This document shows, piece by piece, positions 22,740 to 35,050 of a stretch of DNA of 64,000 nt; within the stretch, counting starts at the first letter, position 1, and each line of letters starts with the position of its first letter. The notes under the pieces were generated by a model, which saw nothing but the letters and a program-made list of their open reading frames with translations, did no database searches and was not told the origin of the DNA. Made by a program: the position numbers and the translations under genes. Origin of the DNA: Pardosa pseudoannulata (Eukaryota; Arthropoda; Arachnida; Araneae; Lycosidae); the NCBI GenBank assembly GCA_032207245.1, contig CM063507.1, positions 94,574,146-94,638,145 of the forward strand, read 5' to 3'.

Positions 22740-23112
22740 GAAAAAACATTAAAGTGATTTAAATAAGATTTATATTTGTTCAAATTTTCGAAATTCTTAA
22801 TTCATGTATTTATAAAAACATACCCGTCATCCCCTTAAGAAATTTAATTTTCTTTAATAAAATTAGCCTTTGTCATGCTATAAAACAAAATTCTCGTCTG
22901 AATACAAATGAAGTTTAGAGAATAAATATTATTAGTTTCTGCTTAAAAAAGATTAATTTCTGATCTACCAATTTCAAAATTTATTTTTCAGATAACAGGC
23001 TTTTTATTTTTTTTTCACTTGATGTACACATTTTTATATGAAAAGTACTTCTTTCTACTACAAAATTAAATAATTTTCAGATTGGCACTTATTTACCAAT
23101 TAATTGAGGGCT
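22740..23112. other. Unassigned AT-rich spacer
   Basis: No gene, repeat or structured motif is recognised. Confidence 0.4.
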
Positions 23113-23427
23113 GATCAATAGCCGCATGAGTAGAGCGTTATTCTATGGTACCAGAGTTTGCGGGTTCGAATCCCGCTGCTAGTATAGGTGTTCGTAGCTG
23201 TTCGGAATCGTCTTTCAGCTGCAGGCCTGGGAATAAGTGTGGATGCAGCCTTTCCCGAAAGACTGATCCGAAGGATGGCGGAATGGTAGAGCGCTGCACT
23301 TCGTCACCGGGTTCGAATCCCACTATTAGCATGGATGTTCGGAGTCGGCTTTCAGGTGAAGGCATCGGTCTCATTAACCCTCGTGTTGCAAAGCAGTAGA
23401 TCGTAAAGCTCAAAACCAAAATAAACA
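23113..23427 (+). mobile_element. Dimeric tRNA-derived SINE
   Basis: Two tRNA-like heads follow each other. The first has an A box 'tagccgcatgagtagagcg' and B box GGTTCGAATCC (23163-23173). The second has 'ggcggaatggtagagcg' and B box GGTTCGAATCC (23310-23320). A shared body with 'gttcggaatcg' / 'gttcggagtcggctttcag' and a ccaaaataaac tail follows. The heads differ from the CCAAA-tailed SINE, though the body is related. The open frames crossing it are shadows. Confidence 0.8.
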
Positions 23428-23897
23428 AGTTAATTGTGGATTTTTTTTTAAATCGAAGTAATGTGAATAAAATTTCAGTTATCAGGAGAAATCAATTTAT
23501 TGTTGAAAATTTTAAAAATTACCAAGAGACTAATTCATAATCGGTAAACATTAAAGAAAAAATTTTAGAAATTTCAGAAAAAATTTGTTTAAGTGTAGTA
23601 TTTTTCTAAACATAGTACCACACAAAGTTGTACTTAACAGATCGAACCCCTGTAAAGTACGGAGAATACCCGACGCTTTGTTACAATAATTCATTTCAAA
23701 AGAAATACTTTGTACAGGGAATTACATTTATACCACAGTATTTAACATAATTTTTTAAAATTTGTAGCAGGTATCATGGTATTATAAAAAACATACCACT
23801 AAATGACTTTTGTATTAAATATTATTGAAAATTCAGTTCTTTTATATCGAATGGTAAATCTTTATTTAATACGAAGTGTATTTACGTCGACCGTGCA
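23428..23897. other. Unassigned AT-rich spacer
   Basis: No gene or repeat is recognised. Confidence 0.4.
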
Positions 23898-24286
23898 AAA
23901 ATGAAGATTTGAATTGACGTGTATGCACGTTGAATGTATTAAAATGAAGATTTGGATTGACGCGTATACACGTTGAATGTATTAAAATGAAGATTGGGAT
24001 TGACGCGTATACACGTAGATCACATTAAAATGAAGATTTAAATTGACGCGTATGCACGTTGAACGAATTAAAATGAAGATTGGGATTGACGCGTATACAC
24101 GTAGATCACATTAAAATGAAGATTTAAATTGACGCGTATGCACGTTGAACGAACTAAAAGGAAGATTAGGATTGACGCGTATACACGTTGAATGCACTAA
24201 AATGAAATTTGAATTGACGTGTATACACGCCGATCGCACTAAAATGAAGATTGGGATTGACGCATATATACACGTCGAACGCAGTT
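23898..24286 (+). repeat. 43-bp minisatellite, nine units
   Basis: Units starting 'aaaatgaagatt' follow one another at 43-bp steps from 23898; the eighth is 42 bp and the last is longer. Each contains the near-palindrome ACGCGTATACACGT. Units 3-4 and 5-6 form a repeated pair, so part of the array grew by dimer duplication. Confidence 0.9.
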
Positions 24287-24978
24287 AACTGGTTAATAAA
24301 ATTAGTAATATCAGGAAAAATATTCTAAACGGAGCAGAACTATTTATTTTATAACCAATCAAAAATAAGGTGTTAAAGGGAAGGTTTTGCAGATTGAAAA
24401 GTGCTGTCCCCTTACTGAGACATTTACGCAGACGCGTCTGCTAAATTACGGGGCGTTTTAACATGCGCTTGATCATCTCTTATTTCGAGGAAACTTCTTT
24501 GGAATGAGTTGAACTGACAAATATTCATAAACCTGTTTGGACCGTCGAGGAAACCAGTTGCAAAAAAAGATTAGCGTATTTTGAAAGCAGTCAAACTTTT
24601 TAAAAGAGGCTTGCGTAATACGAAAAAAAAATATAATAAAATTGGGGTTGCGACTTTTTTTTCCCCATTCATCAATGGAAAGAAAAGATATATTATTTGT
24701 CAGTCGAAGTTCAGGGAAAGATGCGTAGCTGATAAAGACTCTCCTGTTAGTTTATTTCGTGGTTTAAAATTCTTTCTTTAAATCCGTGAACACACGTGAG
24801 TGGAAATTTGAACAGACTGTTACCTTCAGACGCATCTAGAAAGTGATGTTTCTTTCCATGTTTTACGCATAATAAAGAGCCTTATCTAACTAACACTTTG
24901 TTACTTACACATTTGAAAGTAAAATATGTTGAATATTTGTTTATTGAATTCAAAACATTAAGAGGGCTCTACACCGCA
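24287..24978. other. Unassigned spacer
   Basis: A perfect palindrome GCAGACGCGTCTGC lies at 24428-24441. No gene is recognised; the 66-codon open frame at 24581-24781 has no family resemblance. Confidence 0.4.
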
Positions 24979-27177
24979 TCTACACGATCGAATAAATCCA
25001 CAGGTGTTATTTGCTAGCATCGGTTAGTACTGCAAAAATTTTCGTTAGTGCCGAATTTAAAATAAAACTATTGCAATCATTTATTCCGCAGAAGGGGAAA
25101 TGAGAGTTTCTACAGTAAAAAAAATATCAATAAGTTTATTTTAAATTCGGTACTAACGAATGACACCTTTAAATTAAAAAATGTAAGCAGAATTACACCG
25201 TTGCGGTGTTTATCTTTCTAGAGCCCCGAAATAAAATGACTATAATTTTTTTTAATTCGGGCTAACGAATGACACATTTAAATTGAGAAATGTAAGTAGA
25301 ATAATACAGTTTCAAAAGTTACCACTCTAGAGCCTCAAAGTAAAAAATGGCTAATCTTATTTAAAAAATTCGTTACTTACGAAACTTTTTGCAGTACTAA
25401 TCAGTACTAAGGAATGACACTTTTAAATTGAGAAATGTAAGTAGAATTACGTCGTTGCGTAGTTTACCTCTCTAGAGCCACGAAGTAAAAAATGGACTAT
25501 TTTTTTTTTTTTAATTGAGAAATGTAAGCAGAAATACACCATTGTGGGGCTCACTTTTCTAAAAACACCAAAATAAAAAAATGGCTATAATTTTTTTTCA
25601 ATTCGGGACTAATGAATGACACCTTTAAATTGAGAAATGTAAGTAGAATTATACCGTTGCAAGGGTTACCTCTATAAAGCCCCAAAGTAAAAAATGGCTA
25701 TAATTTTTTGTTTAACTTCGGTTACTTACGAAACTTTTTGCAGTACTAATCAGTACTAAGGAATGACACTTTTAAATTGAGAAATGTAAGTAGAATTATA
25801 CCGTTGCAAGGGTTACCACTCTAAAGCCTCAAAGTAAAAAATGGCTATAATTTTTTTTTAAATTTGGGACTAACGAATGGCACCTTTAAATTGAGAAATG
25901 TAAGCAGAAATACACCATTGTGAGGCTCGCCATTCTAGAACCCCGAAATAAAAAATGACTATTTTCTTTTTTAATTCAGGGCTAACGAATGACACATTTA
26001 AGTTGAGAAATGCAAGTAGAATTATACCGTTGCAAGGGTCACCTCTATAAAGCCCCAAAGTAAAAAATGACTAATCTTATTTAAAAAATTCGTTACTTAC
26101 GAAAGTTTTTGCAATAGAAATCGGTACTAACGAATGACATCTCTAAATTGAAAAATGTAAGCAGAATTATACCGTTGCGGCGCTCACCTTTCTAGAGTTC
26201 CGAAATAAAAAACGGCTATAACATTTTTAATTCGGAACTAACGAAAATTTTTGCTGTACTATAACCAGTACTAACGAATGACATCTCTAAATTGAAAAAT
26301 GTAAGCAGAATTATACCGTTGCGGGGCTCACTTCTCTAGAGTCCGATGGTAGAAAATGGCTATTTTTTATTATTCACGACTAACGAAAATTTTTTGCGGT
26401 ACCAACTGGTACTAACGAATGACACTTTTATATTGAGAAACGTAAGCAAAAATACACCATTGTGAAGCTCACCTTTCTAGAACCCCAAAATTGGCTATAT
26501 ATATTTTTTTAATTCGGGACTAACGAATAACACCTCTAAATTAAGAAAATATAAGCAGAAACATACCATTGTGGATATACCTTTCTAGAACCCAAAAATA
26601 AAATGATGGCTAGAATTTTTTAATTTGGGACTAACGAATGGCACCTTTAAATTGAGAAATGTAAGCAGAAATACACCATTGTGGGGCTCACTTTTCTAAA
26701 AACACCAAAGTAAAAAATGGCTATAATTTCTTTTTAAATTCGGGATTAACGAATGACTCCTTAAAATTGAGAAATGTAAGCAGAAATACACCATTGTGGG
26801 GCTCACTTTTCTAAAAACACCAAAATAAAAAAATGGCTATAATTTTTTTTCAATTCGGGACTATTGAATGACACCTTTAAATTGAGAAATGTAAGCAGAG
26901 TTATTCCGTTGCGGGGCTCACCTTCCTAGTGCCTAAAAGTAAAATAAAGGCTATAATTTTCTTTAAAAAGTTCGGTACTAACGAAACTTTTTTGCAGTAG
27001 TAATCAGTACTAACGAATGACACCTCCAAATTCAGAAATGTAAGCAAAATTGCACCTTTTCGGGTGTTATAAAAAGTCCCGAAACAAAAAATGGGTATAA
27101 TTTTCTTTTCGGCACAAACGGAACTTTTTGCGGTACTAACAAAGAATGGCGCTTGTGAATATCCTTGATCGTGTAGA
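24979..27177. repeat. Satellite-like tandem array bounded by 11-bp inverted repeats
   Basis: About 16 diverged units of roughly 109-150 bp, each with 'actaacgaatgacacc', 'aattgagaaatgtaagcaga' and 'aaaatggctataat'. Longer units add 'gaaactttttgcagtactaa'. The block is flanked by TCTACACGATC (24979-24989) and GATCGTGTAGA (27167-27177). The first 'ttcgttagtgccgaattt' (about 25040) is reversed relative to the rest. No coding potential. Confidence 0.8.
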
Positions 27178-27950
27178 AAGAAATGTTTTTTCAGATTGTC
27201 ATTATGATTTTATCTAGAGTATTTCCACAGAGAAGTTATTTTACGTTCAACTCTTAATGATTTGCCACGATCCGTTTTTACCAATAATATATACTTTACT
27301 GACATATTTCCAATATGACGTGCAGAAAGTGTCCTTCTATTCAAACAGTATCTTCTCACTTTAATAAAACTGCCCCTTTATAACACTTTTTTTACTGCAA
27401 TTGATAGAATAAAATATTTCATTATAACTTATAACCTATATCGATTTGTAACCTCTGCAGCTAAAATCCTAAAAGGAAAGAAACTTATTTTTGAATTATT
27501 TTTATAAATTAAAGCGCATGGAATTTATAATGTCTATCTTTGAAGCTACATTTTATTCTTGCGATAAAGTGGACATCCTAAGAATTCTGACCTTGAATAT
27601 TTCTCGAACCATTGTGTTCAGGTGGTATTTCCTTGAAATAACTCTATTACAACAATGAAGTGGAATAATAATCCTTGAAAAATGCTTTTTTAATAATTTT
27701 CTAGCCGATTAAATGGCAAAACCTAAACATTCCCCGAATAATTTTTCTCGTCTGCTTTTCTGAGAATACTTAAGTGGAGGGGAGTAAATAATCATTATTA
27801 GAAATTGTTTCTTCGAACCGCACAATAGTTTTCTTTTGTTTTTCGCAATTATTAACGATTTAGTCTTTACCGAAATGGATGCAATTAGAGCAGTGATGAG
27901 GAATCTCGCTTTGAACTTTTTCGGAAATTAGTAAGAAATAGGAAATCTGA
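27178..27950. other. Unassigned spacer
   Basis: No gene or repeat is recognised. Confidence 0.4.
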
Positions 27951-27959
27951 AGGACTGTA

Positions 27960-28740
27960 ATAACTGCGCACTACAACGGTCTGGCATACCTTTATTAAAC
28001 CTCCTCCAATAGTCTCGCCGACCTGGATGCTCCGTTCTGGAATTTGAATATTAATTTACTACCATATAGCCCGTCATACGACGGAGTAAGTAAAATGTTT
28101 AATTTTCCAGAATTGTAAGGTACCCTATGAGGCAGATAAAAAAAATGGTTTGTTTGGTGGCTGAGAATTACCTAGTACACGTTCTATAATTGTTTTATCT
28201 TCATACTCCTCTAAAGTCTCCCGATACTGTGACCACCCTGGGAAATCTCTAATTTTATTCTTTTAAATCCTTTTAAACATTTTACTAAAAGCGATACTGC
28301 TGATATTATATTTAAGCAAATCTTCTTAAGTCACAAGGACACTTACAGATCGTATACTCCTGTTTTTACTGACGGATCCAAGTCGAGTGACTTCGTTGGT
28401 TGTGTGTACGTAATAGGTGATGATGTCTATAGCCACAAACTGCATGCGTCCGTATCTATTTTTTTCCGCTGAAATAATAGCTATTTGCCTGGCTCTTGAA
28501 AAGTTGGTTTATTGCCAAGAGTACCATTTTATTATTCACACCGATTCTCTTAGCGTAAACATCTCTCACCTTTCCTGACACCAGAGCATCCACTCACTTG
28601 CATCTCATAAACATATATATAGAGAAAGATTTTGATCCATAATGTTTTCATTTTTGCCGGAAATGAGCGAGCAGATAAAGCGCGAGATCCGCTACCAACC
28701 TTCCACATCTACCGTACCCCGACATTAACCCTCTGACTGC
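27960..28740 (+). pseudogene. LINE fragment with RNase H domain (I/R1-like)
   Basis: Around 28350-28560 the plus strand reads a retrotransposon RNase H: YTPVFTDGSK, then SAEIIAICLALEK and HTDSLS, giving the expected D-E-D carboxylates. The upstream and downstream parts contain stops and frame changes. A Helitron-like fragment splits it at 28059-28231. RNase H after reverse transcriptase is typical of I, R1 and related LINE clades. A 5'-truncated copy is inferred. Confidence 0.75.
28059..28231 (-). mobile_element. Helitron-like 3'-end fragment
   Basis: Reversed, it shows the family 3' end: hairpin CCGTCATACGACGG, 'gaggcaga', 'ggctgagaatta' and 'agtctcccgatactgtga'. The terminal CTAG has become CTAC-like. 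Confidence 0.7.
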
Positions 28741-28789
28741 TCAATTTGTAAACCGAGCTCTCTTTAAAAATTGCGTATTTTTTTGTTGC

Positions 28790-29859
28790 ATAGTTCAAGT
28801 ATATATACATAATATACATAAACATATATTTATATATATATATATATATATACATAATAACACATATTATGTATATATGTATATATATAGTATATATATG
28901 TATATATATATATTTGTTATATACATATATATACACATATGTTTGTATATTGTATATATATTATATGTATATACATTATATATATAAATATATGTATATA
29001 TATATATTATATATGTTATAATTATATATATATAGATGTAATTATTATAATATATGTGTATATATATATATATATTATGTATATTATATATTATGTCATA
29101 TATTATATATATATGACATTTATTATATGTATATATTATGTATATATATAATGTATATAAAATATATATATGTTCAAGTAATATATGTTTTATATATATA
29201 TGTATATATATATGTATATATTATGATATATATATATATACATATATATGTATGTCTATTATATATATATATATATATTTATATTATATGTATGTGATAT
29301 ATATAATATATATATATATGTTTATATATATATATATATAGATATATTATGTATATATATTTAAATATATATATGATATTATATATATATATATGAATAT
29401 ATATAAATATGTATGTATATATATATTATATGTATGTATATATATATATATATATTGATATATATATATTATGTAAAAATAAATTATATAATATGTTATA
29501 TATATATATGTAATATATATATATATATATATATTAATATATATAGATTGTATGTATTTTATATATATATATGTATATATATATATATGTATGTATAATA
29601 TATATAATTTATGTATATAATATATATATGTATGGTATATATCTTTATTATATATGTACAAAACACAATGTATATATATATATTAATGTTACCTTATATA
29701 TGTTATATATATATATAGTATGTATATATATATATATAATATTAAATAATATATATATATATGTATGTTATATATATATATATAATATGTATATATATAT
29801 ATTATGTATAAATATATATATAATATATATATGTATATATATAAATATGTATGTATATG

Positions 29860-29908
<49 letters not shown>

Positions 29909-30163
29909 TATGTATATATATAAATATGTATGTATATGTATATATGTATATGATAAATATATATATATATGTATATATATATATATTTGTAATAAAATAT
30001 ATAGAATAATATATTTAATCTTATATTATGTATTATAATAATATATATATATATGTATATATATATCTTGTATGTATATTATAATATTAATATTTTTATA
30101 TATATGTTATTATATTATGTATCGTTATTATAAAAATATCAGATATGCTATTTATTTATGTTG

Positions 30164-30199
<36 letters not shown>

Positions 30200-31704
30200 A
30201 TGTATGATATATATCTCTATATATATATGTAAAATATATCTAATGTATGTATATATTATATATATATTTATGTATTTATAATATATAGTAGGTTATATAT
30301 ATATTATATATAATATATTTTAGATAATATATCATATAATCTGTATATATATATGATATTGTAATATCAATATGTTTTATTTATAAATCATATATATGTA
30401 TATATAAATATTGTATGACATATAGAATATTATATATATGTATATACATATATATGTCGTCATTATAAAATATATATGTTATAAATATATATGTATAGAT
30501 ATATATATATATAAATAGTAATATAAATACTATGTATATACATATATATATGTAAATATATGCATATGTATATATATATATATTTTGTCTATATACTCTA
30601 TATATATTGATATATGTATATAATATTTGTATGTAACTATATCTCAATATATATGGTATGTATAGACGTAATATATTATATAAAATATATATATATATGT
30701 AGCATATATATTATATTATGTATAAATAATTTGTATTAAACTATACTATATATAAATGTATTATATATATAGACGTATGTATATCAGAATATGTATGTAT
30801 ATATAAAATATATATATATATGTATACTAATATATAATGTAATGTATGTAAAATATATATAAATATGTAATATATATATATCAAATTAAATAAGCTGTAT
30901 AACATATATGTAATACATTTTGTTGTTATATACTATATATCATATATCACATGTATATATAGAATATATGTATACATATATCATATATATTTTATGTATA
31001 TATATATATATATATGTATTAAATTTATATATATAATATAAAATTATAAATATATGTATCTCTGTATACATACATTATATTTGAAAACTATATATCTATA
31101 TATATATATTATATTTAAGATATCTATATTCTGTATGTATATATATATCTATATATATCTATAATATATATTGTGTATAATATGTATAATATAATATCAA
31201 AAGTATGTTGTATATATATTGTATGTTTATACATTTATATGTACATATATCTATATATGTATATATATATTTGTATGTTATAATAATATATATATATATA
31301 CAGTTATATTATACTTTATATTTATATATATAAGAGTATATATGTAGAAACTTATATTTATATCTCTATTATAATTATATATATATCTCTCTTATAGTAC
31401 ATATATATATGCATTATAAATTGATTGTTTTATATAGATTATAAAGTATATATATATATATATTATTTATAATGTGACACATATAAATATATAATGAGAA
31501 TAAAATATATATATATATAATATATTATATATATAATAATATATAATAATATAAAATAATATATATAGATAACATATACAATGTATATTATATATATAAA
31601 TTATATATTTATACATATATAATATAATTATATATATATATATAATATATATATATATACATATATATATATAAAAATAAATATTAATAATTAATAAAAT
31701 ATAT
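28790..31704. repeat. (TA)n-rich simple-sequence block
   Basis: About 2.9 kb of nearly pure A and T, with TATA, ATGTATA and TTATAT variants. It continues after the Gypsy insertion (37313-37500). The many open frames here encode only I/Y/M/K-rich peptides and are artefacts of composition. Confidence 0.95.
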
Positions 31705-31933
31705 TGTGGCAGCGCGCAGCGGCCATCTGCGCGCGCACCTTTTGTTTCAGTGGAAAAAGGACAGACTGTTAGTTTTCCGTTAGGTGTTGTGCTGGTGTGT
31801 GCGAGGGCCTCCTGCTCTCTGCATTTTTAGTAATGTTAAATATTAAGTAAACCTGTAAATATGTGTAAATATTTTAATAATTAAACGTAAATTGTTAAAT
31901 GTAGATAGTTTGTGCTGGATTTATAGTGTTACA
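31705..31933 (+). repeat. 5' LTR of Gypsy element 1
   Basis: 229 bp, TGTGGCAG..TGTTACA, bounded by TG..CA. It contains an 8-bp-stem hairpin, GCGCGCAG/CTGCGCGC, at 31712-31734. Confidence 0.93.
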
Positions 31934-31935
31934 GA

Positions 31936-31962
31936 TTGGCGCCCAACCCGTGGCTCGAAACA
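31936..31962 (+). promoter_or_regulatory. Primer-binding site, probably tRNA-Lys
   Basis: TTGGCGCCCAACCCGTGGC lies three bases after the LTR. TGGCGCCCAAC complements the 3' end expected for an arthropod tRNA-Lys, and 'ggctcgaa' continues the match after a mismatched stretch. The tRNA identity is inferred. Confidence 0.7.
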
Positions 31963-32625
31963 CGAAGCCGAAGACATGACTACAGATAAGTGATTTCTTT
32001 TCTTTTTGACAAGCACTCAAGGAACTTTATTAATTTTGTCATCCTGACAAATGAAGAAGAGATTCTGATTTGAATTCACCCTGAATTCGTTTTGTTTTAT
32101 TATGATCATCCAGATCAAATTTAAATACCGCATGCCAGTTCCTTTAGTGCCTGAAGATTGAAATTTGAATAGTTTGTGTTTCGGTCCAAGTTTTGAATTT
32201 TATTTTTCTTAACATTTTTATTATTAGGACTTATGGATATTGTTAATTTCAATTGTTTTGATTAATAATTCATGAAGATAGTTAATATTTCAGTGTTGAA
32301 TATTGGTGCAAGTTCAATTTAATTTGGATTTTTGTATTAATAACAAAAGATATTGCTCAAGTTAATGTTCTTTTTTTTGTGTTGCTTATTATTTAATTTT
32401 CCATCGATGATTCTTTTTAATAGAAATATTATGTATCTGAAATATTTGTATAATTAAGAAGTATTATTTTATTCCTTCAAATTTATTGATACTTCCGGTT
32501 TCAAATCGGAATAATATAGTTTAGTTGATTAATCAGATGTATGCATATTATGTCATTCTAATGAGCCATTCTCGCAGTAATTGAGTTTTACCATTAATTT
32601 TAAGTTTGGCCTGAAAAGAATAAAA

Positions 32626-34035
32626 ATGGCATATCTTGCTAGAGGTAAAAAATGCGACCTTTTGGTTTTGGCCGCAGAATTAGGCATCGAGTTGGAACCC
32701 GACGCCACAGTAATAAAAATTAAAGATGTTATAACCGGATGTACTTCATATGACGAAGAATTCACAAAAACATTGTTGGATACAATCATTAGCACCAGAA
32801 AAGAATCCGAAGTAAAAGAAAAGGAAGCAGAAACCGAAAGACGGCAAATGGAATTTGAATTAGAGAAACTAAAGTTACAAAATTTAAATCATGCTTCGAA
32901 AACAGGAACCGTTCTTACCGATAGTGATACGGATGTATCTAAATTTGAAATTAAAGGGTTAATCCCTCAGTTTGACCCGAAGGTAGATGACATTAGTACG
33001 TTTTTAAACCTTTTCGAGAGACAACTGTCATTTTTGAAAATACCAGAATCAAAATGGGTGGTATATCTGATCGGGCTTTTACCTATTGAAATTTCAAAAT
33101 TAATTGCTATAGAATCGGATTCTCCGGATAAACCACCGGAATATGGGGAAATAAAAAAAATTTTATTACGTCGATTCAAGATGAGTGCAGAGAAATTCCG
33201 ACAATTTTTCGTCCAACACAGAAAAAATCCAGACTCCACGTGGAGAGATTATTTCTATGATTTGAGAAAATTTTTTGAAGGTTGGCTCAGTGAGCTTAAT
33301 ATCACTACATTTGATCAGTTAAAAGATCTAATAATTTCTGATCAAATCAAAAAGAAGTGTCCTCCGGATTACAAAGATCATTTTTTAGATCACTGGAGTG
33401 AATTGAGCGATCCAGTTGCTTTAGTTGATAAGCTAGATGCTTATGAAGAAAGTAGAAACTTAAAAGGTAGAAACACGAACCATGAACAACATAGAATGGA
33501 AAATTCTAAGCCGAGTAACAATTTAAGAAATTTTAAGAATAGTGTTAATTATAAATACTCAACGAATAGAACTGTTAATAAAATTAACGAAAGACCTATT
33601 AGCTGCTATGGCTGTGGGAAACCTGGTTTCATAAAGGCAAAATGCCCTACGTGTTCCCCAAACATTAAAGTTGATTCCGCCCAGGTTAGTTGCTTGAAAT
33701 TTCAAACGTGTGCGATACAAGAACCCAAGGCAATGTTAATGAAGATTAAAATAAATGGTATGTGGGGTTTAGCATGTGCTGACACTGGAGCCAGCCACAC
33801 TGTTGCTGGAGAAACCCTGTATAACCTCCTCCGAGAACAAGGGGTAATTTTTCGTAAAGTGAATTTAAATATAACACTCGCGGACGGAGTGCCGAAATTC
33901 TCTGAAGTTTATAATACCGAAATAGACATTGAATTGTTAGGGAAAAGAATTCCTACTACACTATTTGTATTACCTACAGCTAAGGACAATCGAACTCTCC
34001 TTGGTACTGATTTTTTTATCCAAAGCTGGTGTTAG
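32626..34035 (+). CDS. gag-protease polyprotein of Gypsy element 1
   Basis: 469 codons from ATG 32626; an in-frame upstream TTG at 32581 is less likely as the start. The N-terminal third is charged, with a coiled-coil-like EKEAETERRQMEFELEKLK. The gag core follows, including LIGLLPIEISKL. Near residue 325 lies a CCHC-type zinc knuckle, CYGCGKPGFIKAKC, with Phe where the zinc-binding His should be. The protease active site is ACADTGASHT, near residue 385, and the reading frame ends in the usual LLGTDF region. A run of seven T (34011-34017) then throws the frame before reverse transcriptase. Protease and reverse transcriptase are normally joined, so this is probably a base insertion or a sequencing error. 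Confidence 0.9.
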   Translation: MAYLARGKKCDLLVLAAELGIELEPDATVIKIKDVITGCTSYDEEFTKTLLDTIISTRKESEVKEKEAETERRQMEFELEKLKLQNLNHASKTGTVLTDSDTDVSKFEIKGLIPQFDPKVDDISTFLNLFERQLSFLKIPESKWVVYLIGLLPIEISKLIAIESDSPDKPPEYGEIKKILLRRFKMSAEKFRQFFVQHRKNPDSTWRDYFYDLRKFFEGWLSELNITTFDQLKDLIISDQIKKKCPPDYKDHFLDHWSELSDPVALVDKLDAYEESRNLKGRNTNHEQHRMENSKPSNNLRNFKNSVNYKYSTNRTVNKINERPISCYGCGKPGFIKAKCPTCSPNIKVDSAQVSCLKFQTCAIQEPKAMLMKIKINGMWGLACADTGASHTVAGETLYNLLREQGVIFRKVNLNITLADGVPKFSEVYNTEIDIELLGKRIPTTLFVLPTAKDNRTLLGTDFFIQSWC

Positions 34036-35050
34036 CTTGGATACTCAGAACAGGAAATGGTATTTCAACAGTAATCCTAGGAAAAAATTCAATTTTGAGA
34101 AAGATACATTTATACCAGCTTGTGTGCCACATAAAAACTCTTTCGAATCCTCAGGTAATTCGCAAAACATTAGCACTATACCATCCGATAAAATTATTGT
34201 GTCTCCTGAGCTGAACATTTGCGTTTTGAAAGAAACTGAAGGCAGTCACTTATCTGCCGAGGAAAGGTTACAATTATGTAAACTGTTAGAAATGTTTACG
34301 GATATCTTTCAGCCAGGGGAAGAGCCTACACCTAGAATTAAACATTATATAGACACTGGTAATAATCTCCCTGTAGCTATGCCACCATATCGCATGTCTC
34401 CATTAAAGAAGGACATTCTTAAGAAAGAGTTAGAGAATCTTTTGGCCAATGGCACAATTGAAGAATGTGAGTCACCGTATGCCTCACCAGTGGTGCTAGT
34501 TCCAAAACCTAATGGTCAATTTCGCCTTTGTGTGGACTACAGAAAGTTGAATTCCACTATAAAAACGGATAAATACCCTCTGCCTAGAATGGATGATTTG
34601 CTCCATGAAGCTAAACACACTCCTTACATGTCAACGATAGATTTAAGATCCGGATATCACCAAATCGAGGTAAATCCCACTGATCGAGATAAAACAGCTT
34701 TCGTGTGCCCTTTTGGTACTTACAGATATTGCCGCATGCCTTTTGGACTTAAAAATGCTCCGGCGACATTTCAAAGACTAATCGATAACTTCAGAAACTC
34801 CCTGAATGATGTTTTGGTTCTGTCGTACTTAGATGATATAATAATTTTATCTGAAACTTTCGAGAAGCATATTGATGATTTAGGAAAAGTATTATCAAAA
34901 TTGCGTGAGTTTAAATTACATGCTAACAGAGAGAAGTGTAATTTCGCCTGTAACCGAGTGAAATACTTGGGACACTACATTACAAATTCTGGTCTTGAAG
35001 TTGACCCAGATAAGGTTGCCGCCATTCAAAATTTACCATCCTCCCAGTAA
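34016..35050 (+). pseudogene. Reverse transcriptase segment of Gypsy element 1 pol
   Basis: The frame is +1 relative to gag-protease. It runs from the protease/RT linker through LPVAMPPYRMSPLKKDILKK, VPKPNGQFRLCVDYRKLN, YPLPRMDDLL and FGLKNAPATFQRLI to the catalytic YLDD (34826-34837) and YLGHYITNSGLEVDPDKV. All RT fingers and palm motifs are present. It terminates at a frame break near 35036-35042, inside the start of the RT connection. The element would need both breaks bridged to make a polyprotein. Confidence 0.9.

Noticed and set aside
23138..23428. Open frames on both strands over a relatively GC-rich stretch
   Set aside because: They coincide with the dimeric SINE, and their peptides (for example SNPAAS, GFEPANS) are typical translations of tRNA B-box sequence.
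23898..24286. Possible CRISPR array
   Set aside because: The repeats are contiguous, diverged 43-bp units without unique spacers, in a eukaryotic context. It is a minisatellite.
24581..24781. 66-codon open frame starting MKAVKLFKRG
   Set aside because: No family resemblance, no paralogue in the window and ordinary length by chance in AT-rich DNA.
28709..30647. Many overlapping open frames on both strands
   Set aside because: They consist of Ile/Tyr/Met/Lys runs translated from (TA)n sequence and have no gene-like composition.
34009..34020. Programmed frameshift between protease and reverse transcriptase at T7
   Set aside because: The required shift is +1, whereas the T-run would favour -1 slippage. 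The site is also unusual, because protease and RT are normally in one frame. A homopolymer indel is simpler.
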